Assembly: GCF_001270745.1 (NCBI RefSeq)
Contig: NZ_LFXL01000010.1
Location: forward strand, 310,001 to 374,000
Source of the DNA: Jiangella muralis
Lineage (GTDB): Bacteria > Actinomycetota > Actinomycetes > Jiangellales > Jiangellaceae
Direction: 5' to 3'
DNA: 64,000 nucleotides
In this document: piece by piece, positions 29,856 to 38,557 of the stretch
Position numbering within the stretch: the stretch's first letter is position 1
Layout of the letters: each line of letters starts with the position of its first letter
The notes under the pieces: generated by a model
The model's input: only the letters and a program-made list of their open reading frames with translations
The model's database searches: none
Told to the model about the DNA's origin: nothing
Position numbers and translations under genes: made by a program

Positions 29856-29929
29856 GGGGGAGCGGGCGGACATTTCAATACCGGTGCGGCTGAGCAGCGA
29901 TCACCGAGCGGCCGTGACCGGATTCGCCA

Positions 29930-30343
29930 TCAGGAGGCGGCGCAGCGGGGGCAGGTGCCGAAGATCTCCAGCGTGTGCGACACCTCGGAGTAGCCGTGCT
30001 GATCGGCGATGGACTTGGCCCAGCGCTCGACCGTGGGGCCGGCGATCTCGACCGTGGCGCCGCAGGACCGGCAGACCAGGTGGTGGTGGTGCTCTTCGCG
30101 GACGCAGCGCCGGTAGACCGCCTCACCGGCGTCGGAGCGGAGGACGTCGACCCGGCCGTCGTCGGCGAGGGTCTGCAGGGTGCGGTAGACGGTGGCCAGC
30201 CCGACGCCGGCGCCACGGGTCCGCAGCAGGGCATGCAGTTCCTGGGCGCTGATGAAGTCCTCGGTCTGGTCGAGCACCTCGTCGACCGCGGCGCGCTGCC
30301 GTGTCCGGCGGTGTTCCTTGGCCGGCTGTTCGCGTACCGTCAC
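29930..30343 (-). CDS. zur: Fur-family zinc uptake regulator
   Basis: A 137-residue winged-helix metalloregulator. The DNA-binding part carries the Fur signature GLATVYRTLQTLADDGRVDVL. The metal region has EEHHHHLVCRSCGATVEI and GTCPRC, giving the structural Cys4 zinc site and His-rich regulatory site. Zinc specificity is inferred from the divergent znuACB operon and from the palindromes in front of both. GTG start with GGGAG upstream. A Fur or PerR role is less likely because the iron genes nearby use IdeR-type boxes. Confidence 0.9.
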   Translation of the reverse strand: MTVREQPAKEHRRTRQRAAVDEVLDQTEDFISAQELHALLRTRGAGVGLATVYRTLQTLADDGRVDVLRSDAGEAVYRRCVREEHHHHLVCRSCGATVEIAGPTVERWAKSIADQHGYSEVSHTLEIFGTCPRCAAS

Positions 30344-30363
30344 CTGAGTCGCTCCCTGTCGAT

Positions 30364-30380
30364 TCTCATTACCAATGAGA
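30364..30380 (-). promoter_or_regulatory. Palindromic Zur-type operator upstream of zur
   Basis: TCTCATT-ACC-AATGAGA is a perfect 7-3-7 inverted repeat, 20 bases upstream of the zur start. Its AATGA/TCATT core resembles Zur boxes and suggests autoregulation. Confidence 0.65.
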
Positions 30381-30433
30381 GTCTAGCTCCGATCGCCCAG
30401 CTGAGACGAGCCGCGCGCACACGGGCGGACGAG

Positions 30434-30487
30434 GCGGTGGCCCACGGCGCCCTTTGTGGGACGCGCTCCCGCGCCGCGAGCCACCGC
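30434..30487. other. Branched inverted repeat in the zur-znuA intergenic region
   Basis: GCGGTGGC (30434-30441) pairs with GCCACCGC (30480-30487), and an inner CCCAC/GTGGG stem nests inside. Function unknown; it lies between the two putative Zur sites and could be a terminator-like or attenuating structure. Confidence 0.35.
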
Positions 30488-30570
30488 ACCCCCGTGGGCG
30501 CAGCCCTCGGCGACCGCACCCCACTCCCCCAACGCGCGAGCCCCGCCGGGACGTTCCAGAGCCGCCGTTT

Positions 30571-30585
30571 TGACAATGGTTGTCA
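30571..30585 (+). promoter_or_regulatory. Zur box before znuA
   Basis: TGACAATGGTTGTCA is a perfect 6-3-6 palindrome matching the actinobacterial Zur-box form TGAxAATxxTTxTCA. It lies 21 bases upstream of the znuA start, positioned to block transcription when zinc is ample. Confidence 0.82.
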
Positions 30586-30606
30586 GTCTTGATGAGAATG
30601 TGTCCC

Positions 30607-31545
30607 ATGAAGAACCGTCGTGCGGCCATCGCCGCGCTGAGCACCGCCGCCCTCGCCGGGCTCGTCCTCACGGGCTGTGGCGACGACGACAACACCGCGA
30701 GCGGCGGCGACGGCCTCACCGTCGCCGCGTCGTTCTACCCGCTGGCGTTCGTGACCGAACGTGTCGCGGGCGACCACGCCACCGTCGACAACCTCACGCA
30801 GGCCGGCGGCGAGCCGCACGACCTCGAGCTGACCGCCCGCCAGGTCGGCGAGATCTCCGACGCCGACCTGGTCGTCTACCTGGCCGGGTTCCAGCCGTCC
30901 GTCGACGAGGCGGTCGAGCAGAACGCCGAGGACCGCGCCGTCGACGTCGCGGGCCTGGTCGAGTTGCTCGACGAGCCGGAGCACGGCGACGAGGAGGATC
31001 ACGAGGGCCACGACCACGGCGACCTCGCCGGCGATCCGCACGTCTGGCTCGACCCCACCAACCTGGAGACCATCGCGTCGGCCGTCGCCGACCGGCTGGC
31101 CGAGGCCGACCCGGACAACGCCGACGCCTACCGCGCCAACGCCGACGCCCTCAACGCCGACCTCCAGGAGTTGGACCAGGAGTTCGAGACCGGCCTGGCG
31201 CAGTGCACGCAGCGGGTGTTCGTCGTCGCGCATGAGGCGTTCGGCTACCTCGCCCACCGGTACGACCTCGAGCAGGTCGGCATCTCCGGCATCGACCCGG
31301 ACGCGGAGCCGTCGCCGGAGCGGCTGGCCGAGGTGCACGACGTCGTGCGGGAAGAGGGCGTGACGACGATCTTCTACGAGCGCCTCGTCAGCCCGGACGT
31401 CGCCGAGACGCTGGCCGGCGACCTCGGCGTCCAGGCCGCGGTGCTGGACCCGATCGAGGGCCTCACCGACGACACCGCCGACCAGGACTACTTCAGCCTG
31501 ATGCGCGCCGACCTCGAAGCACTGCGCACCGCCAACGGATGCTAG
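30607..31545 (+). CDS. znuA: Zinc ABC transporter substrate-binding lipoprotein
   Basis: A 312-residue cluster-9 solute-binding protein. The lipobox LTGC puts the modified Cys at 24. Zinc-ligand histidines are in GGEPHDLELT, GDPHVWLDP and VVAHEAFGYL, with a late Asp region. Between the first two is the His/Asp-rich loop EHGDEEDHEGHDHGD that marks zinc rather than manganese receptors. ATG at 30607 gives a normal signal peptide; a frame nine codons longer is open but starts inside the operator region. First gene of znuACB. Confidence 0.94.
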   Translation: MKNRRAAIAALSTAALAGLVLTGCGDDDNTASGGDGLTVAASFYPLAFVTERVAGDHATVDNLTQAGGEPHDLELTARQVGEISDADLVVYLAGFQPSVDEAVEQNAEDRAVDVAGLVELLDEPEHGDEEDHEGHDHGDLAGDPHVWLDPTNLETIASAVADRLAEADPDNADAYRANADALNADLQELDQEFETGLAQCTQRVFVVAHEAFGYLAHRYDLEQVGISGIDPDAEPSPERLAEVHDVVREEGVTTIFYERLVSPDVAETLAGDLGVQAAVLDPIEGLTDDTADQDYFSLMRADLEALRTANGC

Positions 31546-31549
31546 GGGT

Positions 31550-32323
31550 GTGAGTACGGTGAGCCCCATGAGATCAGCCGTCGTCGACGTCCGCGGGCTG
31601 CGGGTCGACCTCGATGACCGGCCGGTGCTGCACGGCGTCGACCTCCAGGTCGTCGAGGGCGAGGTCGTCACCCTGCTGGGCGCGAACGGCTCGGGCAAGT
31701 CGACGCTGGTCCGGACGGTGGTCGGGCTGGTGCCGTCCGTCGCCGGCGAGGTGCGGCTGTTCGGCACGCCGCTGCGGTCGTTCCACGACTGGTGGCGGGT
31801 CGGCTACGTGCCGCAGCGCACGACGGCGGCGGGCGGGGTCCCGGCGACGGTGCGCGAGGTCGTCGCGGCGGGACGGCTGGCCCGGCGCAAGCTGTTCCGC
31901 CCGGCCCGCAAGGCCGACCGCGCCGCCGTCGACCACGCGATCGAGCTGGTCGGGCTGTCCGACCAGGCGAACCGCAGCGTCGCCAACCTCTCCGGCGGGC
32001 AGCAGCAGCGGGTGCTGATCGCCCGCGCCGCCGCCTCCGAGCCCGACCTGATGGTCCTCGACGAGCCCAACGCCGGCGTCGACAAGCGCAGCCAGGAGGC
32101 GTTCGCCCGCGCGCTGCGCACGTTCGTCGCGTCCGGCCGGACGGTGCTGCTGGTGCTGCACGAGATGGGCCCGCTGGCGCCACTGGTCGACCGCGGCGTC
32201 GTCCTCGACGGCGGCCACGTCGTCCACGACGGCCCGCTGCCGACGCCGTCGATGACGCTGACCGGTCCCCCTGACCACCACGACGACCACCGCGAGGACT
32301 ACGGGGCGGGCCTGTTCGGATGA
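31550..32323 (+). CDS. znuC: Zinc ABC transporter ATP-binding protein
   Basis: A 257-residue ATPase. Walker A GANGSGKST, signature LSGGQQQRVLIARA, Walker B LMVLDEPNAGVD and the switch His in LVLHEMGP are intact. The C-terminus ends in a His/Asp cluster (DHHDDHREDY), possibly a metal-binding tail. Start is uncertain: GTG 31550, GTG 31559 (better spaced behind AGGGG) or ATG 31568. It follows znuA by four bases and its stop overlaps the znuB start. Confidence 0.92.
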   Translation: MSTVSPMRSAVVDVRGLRVDLDDRPVLHGVDLQVVEGEVVTLLGANGSGKSTLVRTVVGLVPSVAGEVRLFGTPLRSFHDWWRVGYVPQRTTAAGGVPATVREVVAAGRLARRKLFRPARKADRAAVDHAIELVGLSDQANRSVANLSGGQQQRVLIARAAASEPDLMVLDEPNAGVDKRSQEAFARALRTFVASGRTVLLVLHEMGPLAPLVDRGVVLDGGHVVHDGPLPTPSMTLTGPPDHHDDHREDYGAGLFG

Positions 32324-33309
32324 GCTTCCTCGACTACGACTTCATGCAGCGGGCGCTGATCGCGGCCGTCCTCACCGGCTTGGCCGCGCCCGCCGTCGGC
32401 ACCTACCTGGTGCAGCGGCGGCTGGCGCTACTGGGCGACGGGCTCGGGCACGTCGCGCTGACGGGCGTCGCCATCGGCCTGCTCACGGGGTGGGCGCCGG
32501 TGTGGACGTCGGTGGCGGTGGCCATCCTGGGCGCGCTCGCCATCGACTACGTGCGGGCCAAGGGCCGGGCCTCGGCCGACGTCGCGCTGGCCATGCTGTT
32601 CTACGGCGGCATCGCCGGTGGCGTGCTGATCACCGGGCTGGCCGGCAGCACGGCGGCGACGCTGAACACGTACCTGTTCGGCTCGATCACGACAGTGTCG
32701 CAGGACGACCTGTGGGTGGTCGCCGTCCTGGCGGCCGTCGTCATCGCGCTCGCGGTGGGACTGGCGCCGCAGCTGTTCGCCGTCTGCCAGGACGAGGAGT
32801 TCGCCCGGGTCAGCGGCCTGCCGGTGCGCCTGTACAGCATGCTGATCGCCGTCATGGCCGCCGTCACCGTCACCGTGGCCATGCGGACGGTGGGGCTGCT
32901 GCTGGTCAGCGCGCTGATGGTGGTGCCGGTGGCGACGGCGCAGCAGCTCACCCGCAGCTTCCGGACGACGTTCGCGCTGGCCATGGTGCTCGGCGTGGTG
33001 CCGTCCCTGGGCGGCGTCGTGTTCTCCTACTACGTCGACGTCGCGCCGGGGGCGAGCATCGTCGTCGGGTCCCTGATCGGGTTCGTGCTGGCCTGGCCGG
33101 CCGGTTCGCTGCTGCGCCGGCGACGGGCGCGGCGCTCCGTCAACGGCGAGGACCCGCGGGTCACCGGGGCGCACGTCCCCACCGAGCGGCACCCGCACCA
33201 GCACGACCCCGAGTGCGGCCATCCCACCGTCGAGCACGGCGACCACACCGACTACCTGCACGACGGCCACCTGCACGCCGCGCACGACCGCCACTACGAC
33301 GAGCACTAG
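32320..33309 (+). CDS. znuB: Zinc ABC transporter permease with His-rich tail
   Basis: A 329-residue ABC-3 family permease with about eight membrane helices (family motif GDGLGHVALTGVAIG near residue 37). The final 45 residues are a cytoplasmic tail containing about a dozen His plus a Cys and several Asp/Glu (HPHQHDPECGHPTVEHGDH and onward), unusual in length and density. It could hold zinc at the channel exit. ATG start overlaps the znuC stop. Confidence 0.93.
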   Translation: MSFLDYDFMQRALIAAVLTGLAAPAVGTYLVQRRLALLGDGLGHVALTGVAIGLLTGWAPVWTSVAVAILGALAIDYVRAKGRASADVALAMLFYGGIAGGVLITGLAGSTAATLNTYLFGSITTVSQDDLWVVAVLAAVVIALAVGLAPQLFAVCQDEEFARVSGLPVRLYSMLIAVMAAVTVTVAMRTVGLLLVSALMVVPVATAQQLTRSFRTTFALAMVLGVVPSLGGVVFSYYVDVAPGASIVVGSLIGFVLAWPAGSLLRRRRARRSVNGEDPRVTGAHVPTERHPHQHDPECGHPTVEHGDHTDYLHDGHLHAAHDRHYDEH

Positions 33310-33400
33310 GGATCCTTGGTCGTCTCATACATCGCTCGTCATGGCGGCGGTGTGGCGCGCATCCGCGACCTTGTCGGTGCCATGCCTCACAATGGGGCGA

Positions 33401-34645
33401 ATGGACGGGGGAATCGAGGACCTGCTGCGCGAGCAGGCGCCGCAGGTGCTGGGTGCGCTGGTGCGCCGCTACGGCCACTTCGACGCCGCCGAGGACGCCG
33501 TCCAGGACGCGCTGCTGGCCGCCGCCGTCCAGTGGCCCGACGACGGCGTGCCCGACAACCCGCGGGCGTGGCTCATCACCGTCGCGTCGCGGCGGCTGAC
33601 CGACCAGCTGCGCAGCGAGTCGGCCCGGCGGCGGCGCGAGGAGAACGCGGCCGCGCTCACCCCGTCCGACGGGCAGTTCACCGCCCCGCCGGCCGACGAG
33701 CAGCCACCCGACACCGACGACACGCTGACGCTGCTGTTCATGTGCTGCCACCCGGCGCTGTCCGCGCCGTCGCAGGTGTCGCTCACGCTGCGCGCCGTCG
33801 GCGGCCTCACGACCACGCAGATCGCACGCGCGTTCATGGTGCCCGAGACGACCATGGGGCAGCGCATCAGCCGGGCCAAGCAGAGCATCAAGACCACCGG
33901 CGCCCGGTTCGACCTGCCGCCCGAGGAAGACCGCGCCGAGCGGCTGCGCGCCGTCCTGCACGTGCTCTACCTGATCTTCAACGAGGGCTACACCGCCACG
34001 TCCGGCGCCGACCTGCAGCACGTCGAGCTGGCCGCCGAGGCGATCCGGCTGACGCGCCAGGTGCACCGGCTGCTCCCGCGCGACGGCGAGGTCACCGGGC
34101 TGCTGGCGCTCATGCTGCTCACCGACGCGCGGCGGACGGCCCGCACCCGGCCCGACGGCAGCCTGGTGCCGCTGGCCGAGCAGGACCGCGGCAGCTGGGA
34201 CAAGGCCGCCATCGACGAGGGCGTCGGGCTGGTCACCGACGCGCTGCGGCACGGCGACCTCGGCCCATACCAGGTGCAGGCGGCCATCGCGGCGGTGCAC
34301 GACGAAGCACCGGCGGCCGACGACACCGACTGGCCGCAGATCGTCGCGCTCTACGAGGTGCTGGCGCGGATCTCCCCCAACCCGATGGTGACGCTCAACC
34401 ACGCCGTCGCGGTCGCGATGGTCGACGGGCCGGAGGCCGGGCTGGCGCTGCTGGAGACGCTGGCCGGCGACAGCCGGCTGGCCGAGCACCACCGGCTCGA
34501 GGCCGTCCGCGCGCACCTCCTCGAGATGGCCGGCGACACCGCCGCGGCGCTGGCCGCCTACCGGCTGGCCGCCCAGCGCACCACCAGCCTGCCCGAACAG
34601 CGCTACCTGGAAGACAAGGCAGCGCGGCTCACCGCGCCGGAATGA
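33401..34645 (+). CDS. ECF sigma factor with C-terminal extension (DUF6596 type)
   Basis: A 414-residue extracytoplasmic-function sigma factor. The sigma2 region (HFDAAEDAVQDALLAA, NPRAWLITVASRRLTDQLR) and sigma4 region (LTTTQIARAFMVPETTMGQRISRAK) occupy the first 180 residues. The remaining 230 residues are the helical TPR-like SIG extension found in the ECF42 group (FNEGYTATSG, NPMVTLNHAVAVAM). Such sigma factors are regulated by the extension and not by an anti-sigma factor. The usual YCII/DGPF partner gene is absent next to it. ATG 33401 has GGGGCG just upstream; earlier starts lack any site. Confidence 0.9.
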   Translation: MDGGIEDLLREQAPQVLGALVRRYGHFDAAEDAVQDALLAAAVQWPDDGVPDNPRAWLITVASRRLTDQLRSESARRRREENAAALTPSDGQFTAPPADEQPPDTDDTLTLLFMCCHPALSAPSQVSLTLRAVGGLTTTQIARAFMVPETTMGQRISRAKQSIKTTGARFDLPPEEDRAERLRAVLHVLYLIFNEGYTATSGADLQHVELAAEAIRLTRQVHRLLPRDGEVTGLLALMLLTDARRTARTRPDGSLVPLAEQDRGSWDKAAIDEGVGLVTDALRHGDLGPYQVQAAIAAVHDEAPAADDTDWPQIVALYEVLARISPNPMVTLNHAVAVAMVDGPEAGLALLETLAGDSRLAEHHRLEAVRAHLLEMAGDTAAALAAYRLAAQRTTSLPEQRYLEDKAARLTAPE

Positions 34646-34824
34646 TCAGGTGGAAAAACCAAAATGAGGTTACCGATTTCGGCCAGTGGTTTCCCGCACA
34701 TAATGTGGTCAGCAGGAATGCTGCGGTCGCCGGCGAGAATGTGCCCGCTGAACGGCGGACATGCCTGTTAATTTCAGGTCGTTGCACGAGAACAAGTGAA
34801 TCGTCGGTGTTCAGAGGAGTTGTC
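34646..34824 (+). promoter_or_regulatory. AT-richer upstream region of the MarR-like gene
   Basis: This 179-bp gap is distinctly lower in GC than its surroundings, as expected for a promoter. It contains CCTG-ttaattt-CAGG at 34765-34779, a small inverted repeat that could be an autoregulatory site. A TGATCAGGTG at the very start, overlapping the sigma-factor stop, resembles the repeats at 36903-37047. Confidence 0.4.
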
Positions 34825-35283
34825 ATGAACGCGTCGGAGGGGCCCGCGGAGCGGCACCCGATCGGGTACTGGCTCAAGCTGGTCGATCGCCTGATCGATC
34901 AGGGCTTCGACGCCGTCCTGGGCAGCGCCGCCGTCACGCCGCGGCACTGGCAGATCCTCAACCTGCTCGAGCACGGCCCGGCCACCTACGCCCAGATCGA
35001 CGACGAGGCGGCGCTGTACCTCGCGCCGCACATGCCCACCGTCCGTCCCGTGGCCGACGACCTCTGCAACCGCGGCTGGGCCACCCCCGTCGGCCCCGAC
35101 CGCGTCATGCTCACCGAGACCGGCGCGAAGGCGCTCACCGACATCCAGTCCCGGGTCGGGGCCGACCGTCAGCGGATCACCGAAGGCATCACCGACGAGG
35201 AGTACCGCGCGGCCGTCGAGGTGCTGGCGCGCATGGCGACCAACCTGGGCTGGCGCGAAGAGCGCGACATGGGCCCGGTCTGA
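34825..35283 (+). CDS. MarR-like winged-helix regulator
   Basis: A 152-residue transcription factor. The pattern GYWLKLVDRLIDQGFDAVL (dimer helix), PRHWQILNLLEHGPATYAQID (wing-helix core) and GWATPVGPDRVMLTETGAKAL (wing) is MarR-like. The ATG has an AGAGGAG ribosome site. It stands alone, with uppS convergent 7 bases after its stop. The ligand and targets are unknown; autoregulation is plausible given the palindrome upstream. Confidence 0.8.
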   Translation: MNASEGPAERHPIGYWLKLVDRLIDQGFDAVLGSAAVTPRHWQILNLLEHGPATYAQIDDEAALYLAPHMPTVRPVADDLCNRGWATPVGPDRVMLTETGAKALTDIQSRVGADRQRITEGITDEEYRAAVEVLARMATNLGWREERDMGPV

Positions 35284-35290
35284 CGACGGC

Positions 35291-36076
35291 TCAGACGGCG
35301 GGCGCGGCGGGGTCGGCGCCCCCGTAGCGGCGGTCGCGCCGGGCGTACTGCTCGATCGCCGCCCACAGCCGGCGGCGGTCGAAGTCGGGCCACAGCGTGT
35401 CCATGAACACCATCTCGGCGTACGCCGACTGCCAGAGCATGAAGTTCGACGTGCGCTGCTCCCCCGACGGCCGGACGAACAGGTCGACGTCGGGGAGGTC
35501 GGGGTTGTAGAGGTAGCGGCCGAGGGTCCGCTCGTTCACCTTGTCGGGCCGCAGCCGCCCGGCGGCGACGTCGGCGGCCATCGCCGCGGCGGCGTCGCCC
35601 AGCTCGGCCCGGCCGCCGTAGTTGACGCAGAACTGCAGCGTGATGACGTCGTTGTCGCGGGTGCGCCCTTCGGCGTCCTGCAACTCGCTGATGACGCTCT
35701 TCCACAGCCGCGGCCGCCGGCCGGCCCAGCGGATGCGCACGCCGAGCGCGTCGAGCTCGTCCCGGCGGCGCCGGATGACGGTGCGGTTGAAGCCCATGAG
35801 GAAGCGCACCTCCTCGGGCGAGCGGCGCCAGTTCTCGGTGGAGAACGCGTACACGGACAGGCAGCGCACGCCGACCTCGATGGCCCCGTGGATGACGTCG
35901 AGCAGGACCGCCTCGCCGGCCTCGTGGCCCTTGGTGCGCGGCAGCCCGCGGGCGTTGGCCCAGCGGCCGTTGCCGTCCATGACGAGGGCGACGTGGGCGG
36001 GCACCAGGTCCGGCGGGACGGGCGGCGGGACGGCTCCGGACGGGTGCGGCGTGGGCGGGGTGTAGGTGCGCTTCAC
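35291..36076 (-). CDS. uppS: Isoprenyl transferase (undecaprenyl-PP synthase family)
   Basis: A 261-residue cis-prenyltransferase that builds the polyprenyl carrier for peptidoglycan. The catalytic Asp34 lies in [11 protein letters not shown], and the substrate-binding signatures [10 protein letters not shown] and [24 protein letters not shown] follow. A Pro-rich N-terminal 20 residues precede the fold. The GTG start overlaps the recO stop by four bases. In actinobacteria with two such enzymes this copy may make the decaprenyl chain; chain length is not readable here. Confidence 0.95.
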   Translation of the reverse strand: MKRTYTPPTPHPSGAVPPPVPPDLVPAHVALVMDGNGRWANARGLPRTKGHEAGEAVLLDVIHGAIEVGVRCLSVYAFSTENWRRSPEEVRFLMGFNRTVIRRRRDELDALGVRIRWAGRRPRLWKSVISELQDAEGRTRDNDVITLQFCVNYGGRAELGDAAAAMAADVAAGRLRPDKVNERTLGRYLYNPDLPDVDLFVRPSGEQRTSNFMLWQSAYAEMVFMDTLWPDFDRRRLWAAIEQYARRDRRYGGADPAAPAV

Positions 36077-36801
36077 CGCTCCACCAGGCCGAGCGAGCGC
36101 AGCCCGCGTTCCAGGTGCCACTGCAGAAACGCCGCGGTGATGCCGCTGGCCTCGCGCCGGGCCCGCGGCTGGCTGGAGTCGGCGACCGGCCAGTCGCCGC
36201 TGAGCAGCGCCGCCAGCAGCGCGATGGTGTCGCCGGCCGGCGCGACGGTGCCGGCCGGGCGGCACGACCCGCACACCATGCCGCCGGCCTGGACGGAGAA
36301 CAGCCGGTGCGGCCCGCTGGCGTCGCAGCGGGCGCAGTCCTCGAAGCTGGGCGCGAACCCGGCGATGGACAGCCCACGCAGCAGGAACGCGTCGAGCACC
36401 AGGCCGGGCTCGTGGGTGGCGCCGGCCAGCGTGCGCAGCGCGCCGACCAGCAGCAGGTACAGCTGGACGGCCGGCTCGCGCTCCTCGGCCGTGAGCCGTT
36501 CCGCGGTCTCGAGCATGGCGGTGCCCGCGGTGTAGCGGCCGTAGTCGTCGGTGATGCTCATGCCGTACGGGGCGATGGTCTCGGCCTGCGTGACGATGTC
36601 GAGCGTGCGGCCGGTGGCGAACTGGCAGTCGACGTGCATGAACGGCTCGAGCCGCGCGCCGAACCGGCTGGTGGTGCGCCGGACGCCCTTGCCGACGGTG
36701 CGGATGCGGCCGTTGCCTCTGGTGAGCAGCGTGACGATGCGGTCGGCCTCGCCCAGCTTCTGGGTGCGCAGCACGACCCCTTCGTCACGGTAGAGCGGCA
36801 T
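36073..36801 (-). CDS. recO: DNA repair protein RecO
   Basis: A 242-residue recombination mediator that helps RecA load on SSB-coated single strands. N-terminal OB fold ([32 protein letters not shown]), then a helical domain with a zinc site (CARCDASG...MVCGSC). ATG at 36801 sits behind a perfect AGGAGG, so the longer frame is rejected. It forms a coupled pair with uppS, as is usual in actinobacteria. Confidence 0.96.
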   Translation of the reverse strand: MPLYRDEGVVLRTQKLGEADRIVTLLTRGNGRIRTVGKGVRRTTSRFGARLEPFMHVDCQFATGRTLDIVTQAETIAPYGMSITDDYGRYTAGTAMLETAERLTAEEREPAVQLYLLLVGALRTLAGATHEPGLVLDAFLLRGLSIAGFAPSFEDCARCDASGPHRLFSVQAGGMVCGSCRPAGTVAPAGDTIALLAALLSGDWPVADSSQPRARREASGITAAFLQWHLERGLRSLGLVER

Positions 36802-36902
36802 GCGACCTCCTGACCTGCGCTCACGTCGCCTCCACCTTAGTCCGTTCCGTCCCTGTTCCATCGGAGGCCGGCCGCCGCGTCCGGGCTGTGCGGACGGCAG
36901 CT

Positions 36903-37047
36903 GATCAGGTGACACAACGGCCGGGATACGGCGGCCGTTGTCATCTGATCCTTTCGCGTCCGCATGCTGGAGACGATCAGGTGATGTACGGCGTGTGCCT
37001 GGCGACGTTGTGTCACCTGATCACCCCCGCCGGAACGATCAGGTGAG
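36903..37047. repeat. Cluster of GATCAGGTGA inverted and direct repeats
   Basis: Four copies of GATCAGGTGA or its complement, one with a mismatch, lie in 145 bp between the TSUP stop and recO. The 17-mer at 36903-36919 recurs as a perfect reverse complement at 37006-37022. Copy 1 also begins an imperfect hairpin to 36950. The last copy overlaps the TSUP stop codon. They may form alternative stem-loops that end the PTS operon transcript. Confidence 0.75.
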
Positions 37048-37821
37048 CAGCAGTTCGTGCCCCAGCGACACGACGGCGACCACGATGATGAGGCCGCGCA
37101 GCACCCAGTCGGGCAGCGTCTTGGCGAGCCGGCCGCCGCTGTAGCCGCCGATGGTGGCGCCGACGGCCATGACGGCGACGGCGAGCCACTCGACGTCGGC
37201 GTGGCCGAGGAAGTAGGCGATGGTGAAGCCGGCCGCGGCGGTGACGTTGACCGTCAGCGTCAGCAGGTTCTTGATCCCGTTGGTGCTGTTCAGCGGCCGC
37301 CCGCTGAACGCGCTCAGCGCGCCGAGCAGCAGGATGCCCTGCGCGGCCGCGAAGTAGCCGCCGTAGATGGAGCAGCCGAGGATCGAGACGCGCAGGCCCT
37401 TGCTGCCGAACGGGTTGTCGCCGGACCGCGACGCCGCTCGGGCCCGGGCCATGGCCGCGAGCTTGGGCTGCACGATCACCAGCAGCAGGGCGAACCCGAT
37501 GAGGATCGGCACGATGACGTCGAGGGCGCCGGAGCTGGTGGTGAGGAGCAGGACGGAGCCGATGGCGCCGCCGGCGACGGAGATGTAGCGCAGCGCACGG
37601 ATGTGCTGACGGTCCTCGCGCAGCTCCTTGCGGTAGGCGAGGGTGCCGCCGAGGGCGGACGTCACCATGGCGATGGTGTTGGTGGTGACGGCCGCGGCGG
37701 GGTCGAGGCCGAGGGCGAGCAGGACGGGCAGGGTGACGAGGGAACCGGAGCCGACGGCGCCGTTGATCGATCCGGCCGCCAGGGCGGCGAGCAGCAGCAG
37801 GCAGAGTTCTATTGCGGACAT
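37039..37821 (-). CDS. TSUP-family membrane exporter (TauE/SafE)
   Basis: A 260-residue permease with about eight helices. The family motifs NGAVGSGSLVTLPVLLALGLDP near the N-terminus and GGYFAAAQGILLLGALSAF at the start of the second half are visible. TSUP proteins export sulfite, sulfonates or small organic anions. It starts 25 bases after the GntR gene and probably ends the amino-sugar PTS operon, so it might expel an acidic by-product; that is inference. GAGAG upstream of the ATG. Confidence 0.88.
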   Translation of the reverse strand: MSAIELCLLLLAALAAGSINGAVGSGSLVTLPVLLALGLDPAAAVTTNTIAMVTSALGGTLAYRKELREDRQHIRALRYISVAGGAIGSVLLLTTSSGALDVIVPILIGFALLLVIVQPKLAAMARARAASRSGDNPFGSKGLRVSILGCSIYGGYFAAAQGILLLGALSAFSGRPLNSTNGIKNLLTLTVNVTAAAGFTIAYFLGHADVEWLAVAVMAVGATIGGYSGGRLAKTLPDWVLRGLIIVVAVVSLGHELLLT

Positions 37822-37846
37822 GACTCTCTCTCAGCCGGCGCTCCGG

Positions 37847-38554
37847 CTACTGACCGGTGAACTCCAGCAGGTCCCGGGAGTGGTCGATGTGGTTCAGCAT
37901 GAGGTTGCCGGCGAGGTCGGTGTCGTGGGCCGCGACGGCGTCGAGGATGGCCCGGTGCTCGGCCCACGAGGACGGCGCCCGGTTGGCGATGATGGTGGCG
38001 AGGTACCAGCCGGCCCGCCGCTCGAGGTCGGCGAGCAGCGCCAGCGAGACGCGGTTGGCGCCGATCTCGGTGATGGCCCGGTGGAACGCGCGGTTCAGCT
38101 CGAGCAGCCGCCGCGGATCTTCGCCTCGCTGCGACGCCGCGTGCCCCTCGGCGTAGATGTCCTCCAGCCGCCGCACACCGTCGTCGTCGACGTTCTGGGC
38201 GGCCAGCCGGCAGCTGTCGGACTCGAGGAGGGCCCGGACGTGGAACACCTCGCGCGCCTCGCGGGCGGTCGGCTCGTGCACGAACGCGCCGCGCCCGGCC
38301 CGCAGGTCGACGAACCCGGCGACGGACAGCGACTGCAGTGCCTCACGCACCGGTTGCCGGCTGACGCCCAGCAGCTCGGCGATGGACTCCTCGGCCAGGT
38401 GCTCGCCGGGCGCCAGCTTGCCGAAGACGATCAGCTCCTCGACGGCCTGGCGCACCTGCTCGCGCAGGCTGGCCCGGCGCATGAGCGGGACGTCGCCGCG
38501 GGACAGCTGCCCGGCGATGCCGGCCGGGGCGTCGAGGGAGTCGGAGGCGGTCAC
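37847..38554 (-). CDS. GntR/FadR-family transcriptional regulator
   Basis: A 235-residue repressor. Winged helix at about residues 28-95 (LREQVRQAVEELIVFGKLAPGE, SRQPVREALQSLSVAGFVDL), then an FCD ligand domain with conserved acidic and His metal ligands (RAFHRAITE, HRAILDAV, HIDHSRD). It lies inside the PTS operon, three bases after the IIB gene. The palindrome at 42273-42292 is its likely operator, giving autoregulation by a phosphosugar or acid. Confidence 0.92.
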   Translation of the reverse strand: MTASDSLDAPAGIAGQLSRGDVPLMRRASLREQVRQAVEELIVFGKLAPGEHLAEESIAELLGVSRQPVREALQSLSVAGFVDLRAGRGAFVHEPTAREAREVFHVRALLESDSCRLAAQNVDDDGVRRLEDIYAEGHAASQRGEDPRRLLELNRAFHRAITEIGANRVSLALLADLERRAGWYLATIIANRAPSSWAEHRAILDAVAAHDTDLAGNLMLNHIDHSRDLLEFTGQ

Positions 38555-38557
38555 GGC

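Noticed and set aside
30380-30570. tRNA or small ribosomal protein gene between zur and znuA
   Set aside because: No cloverleaf with TTCRANYC arm and no short ORF with a recognisable family were found.
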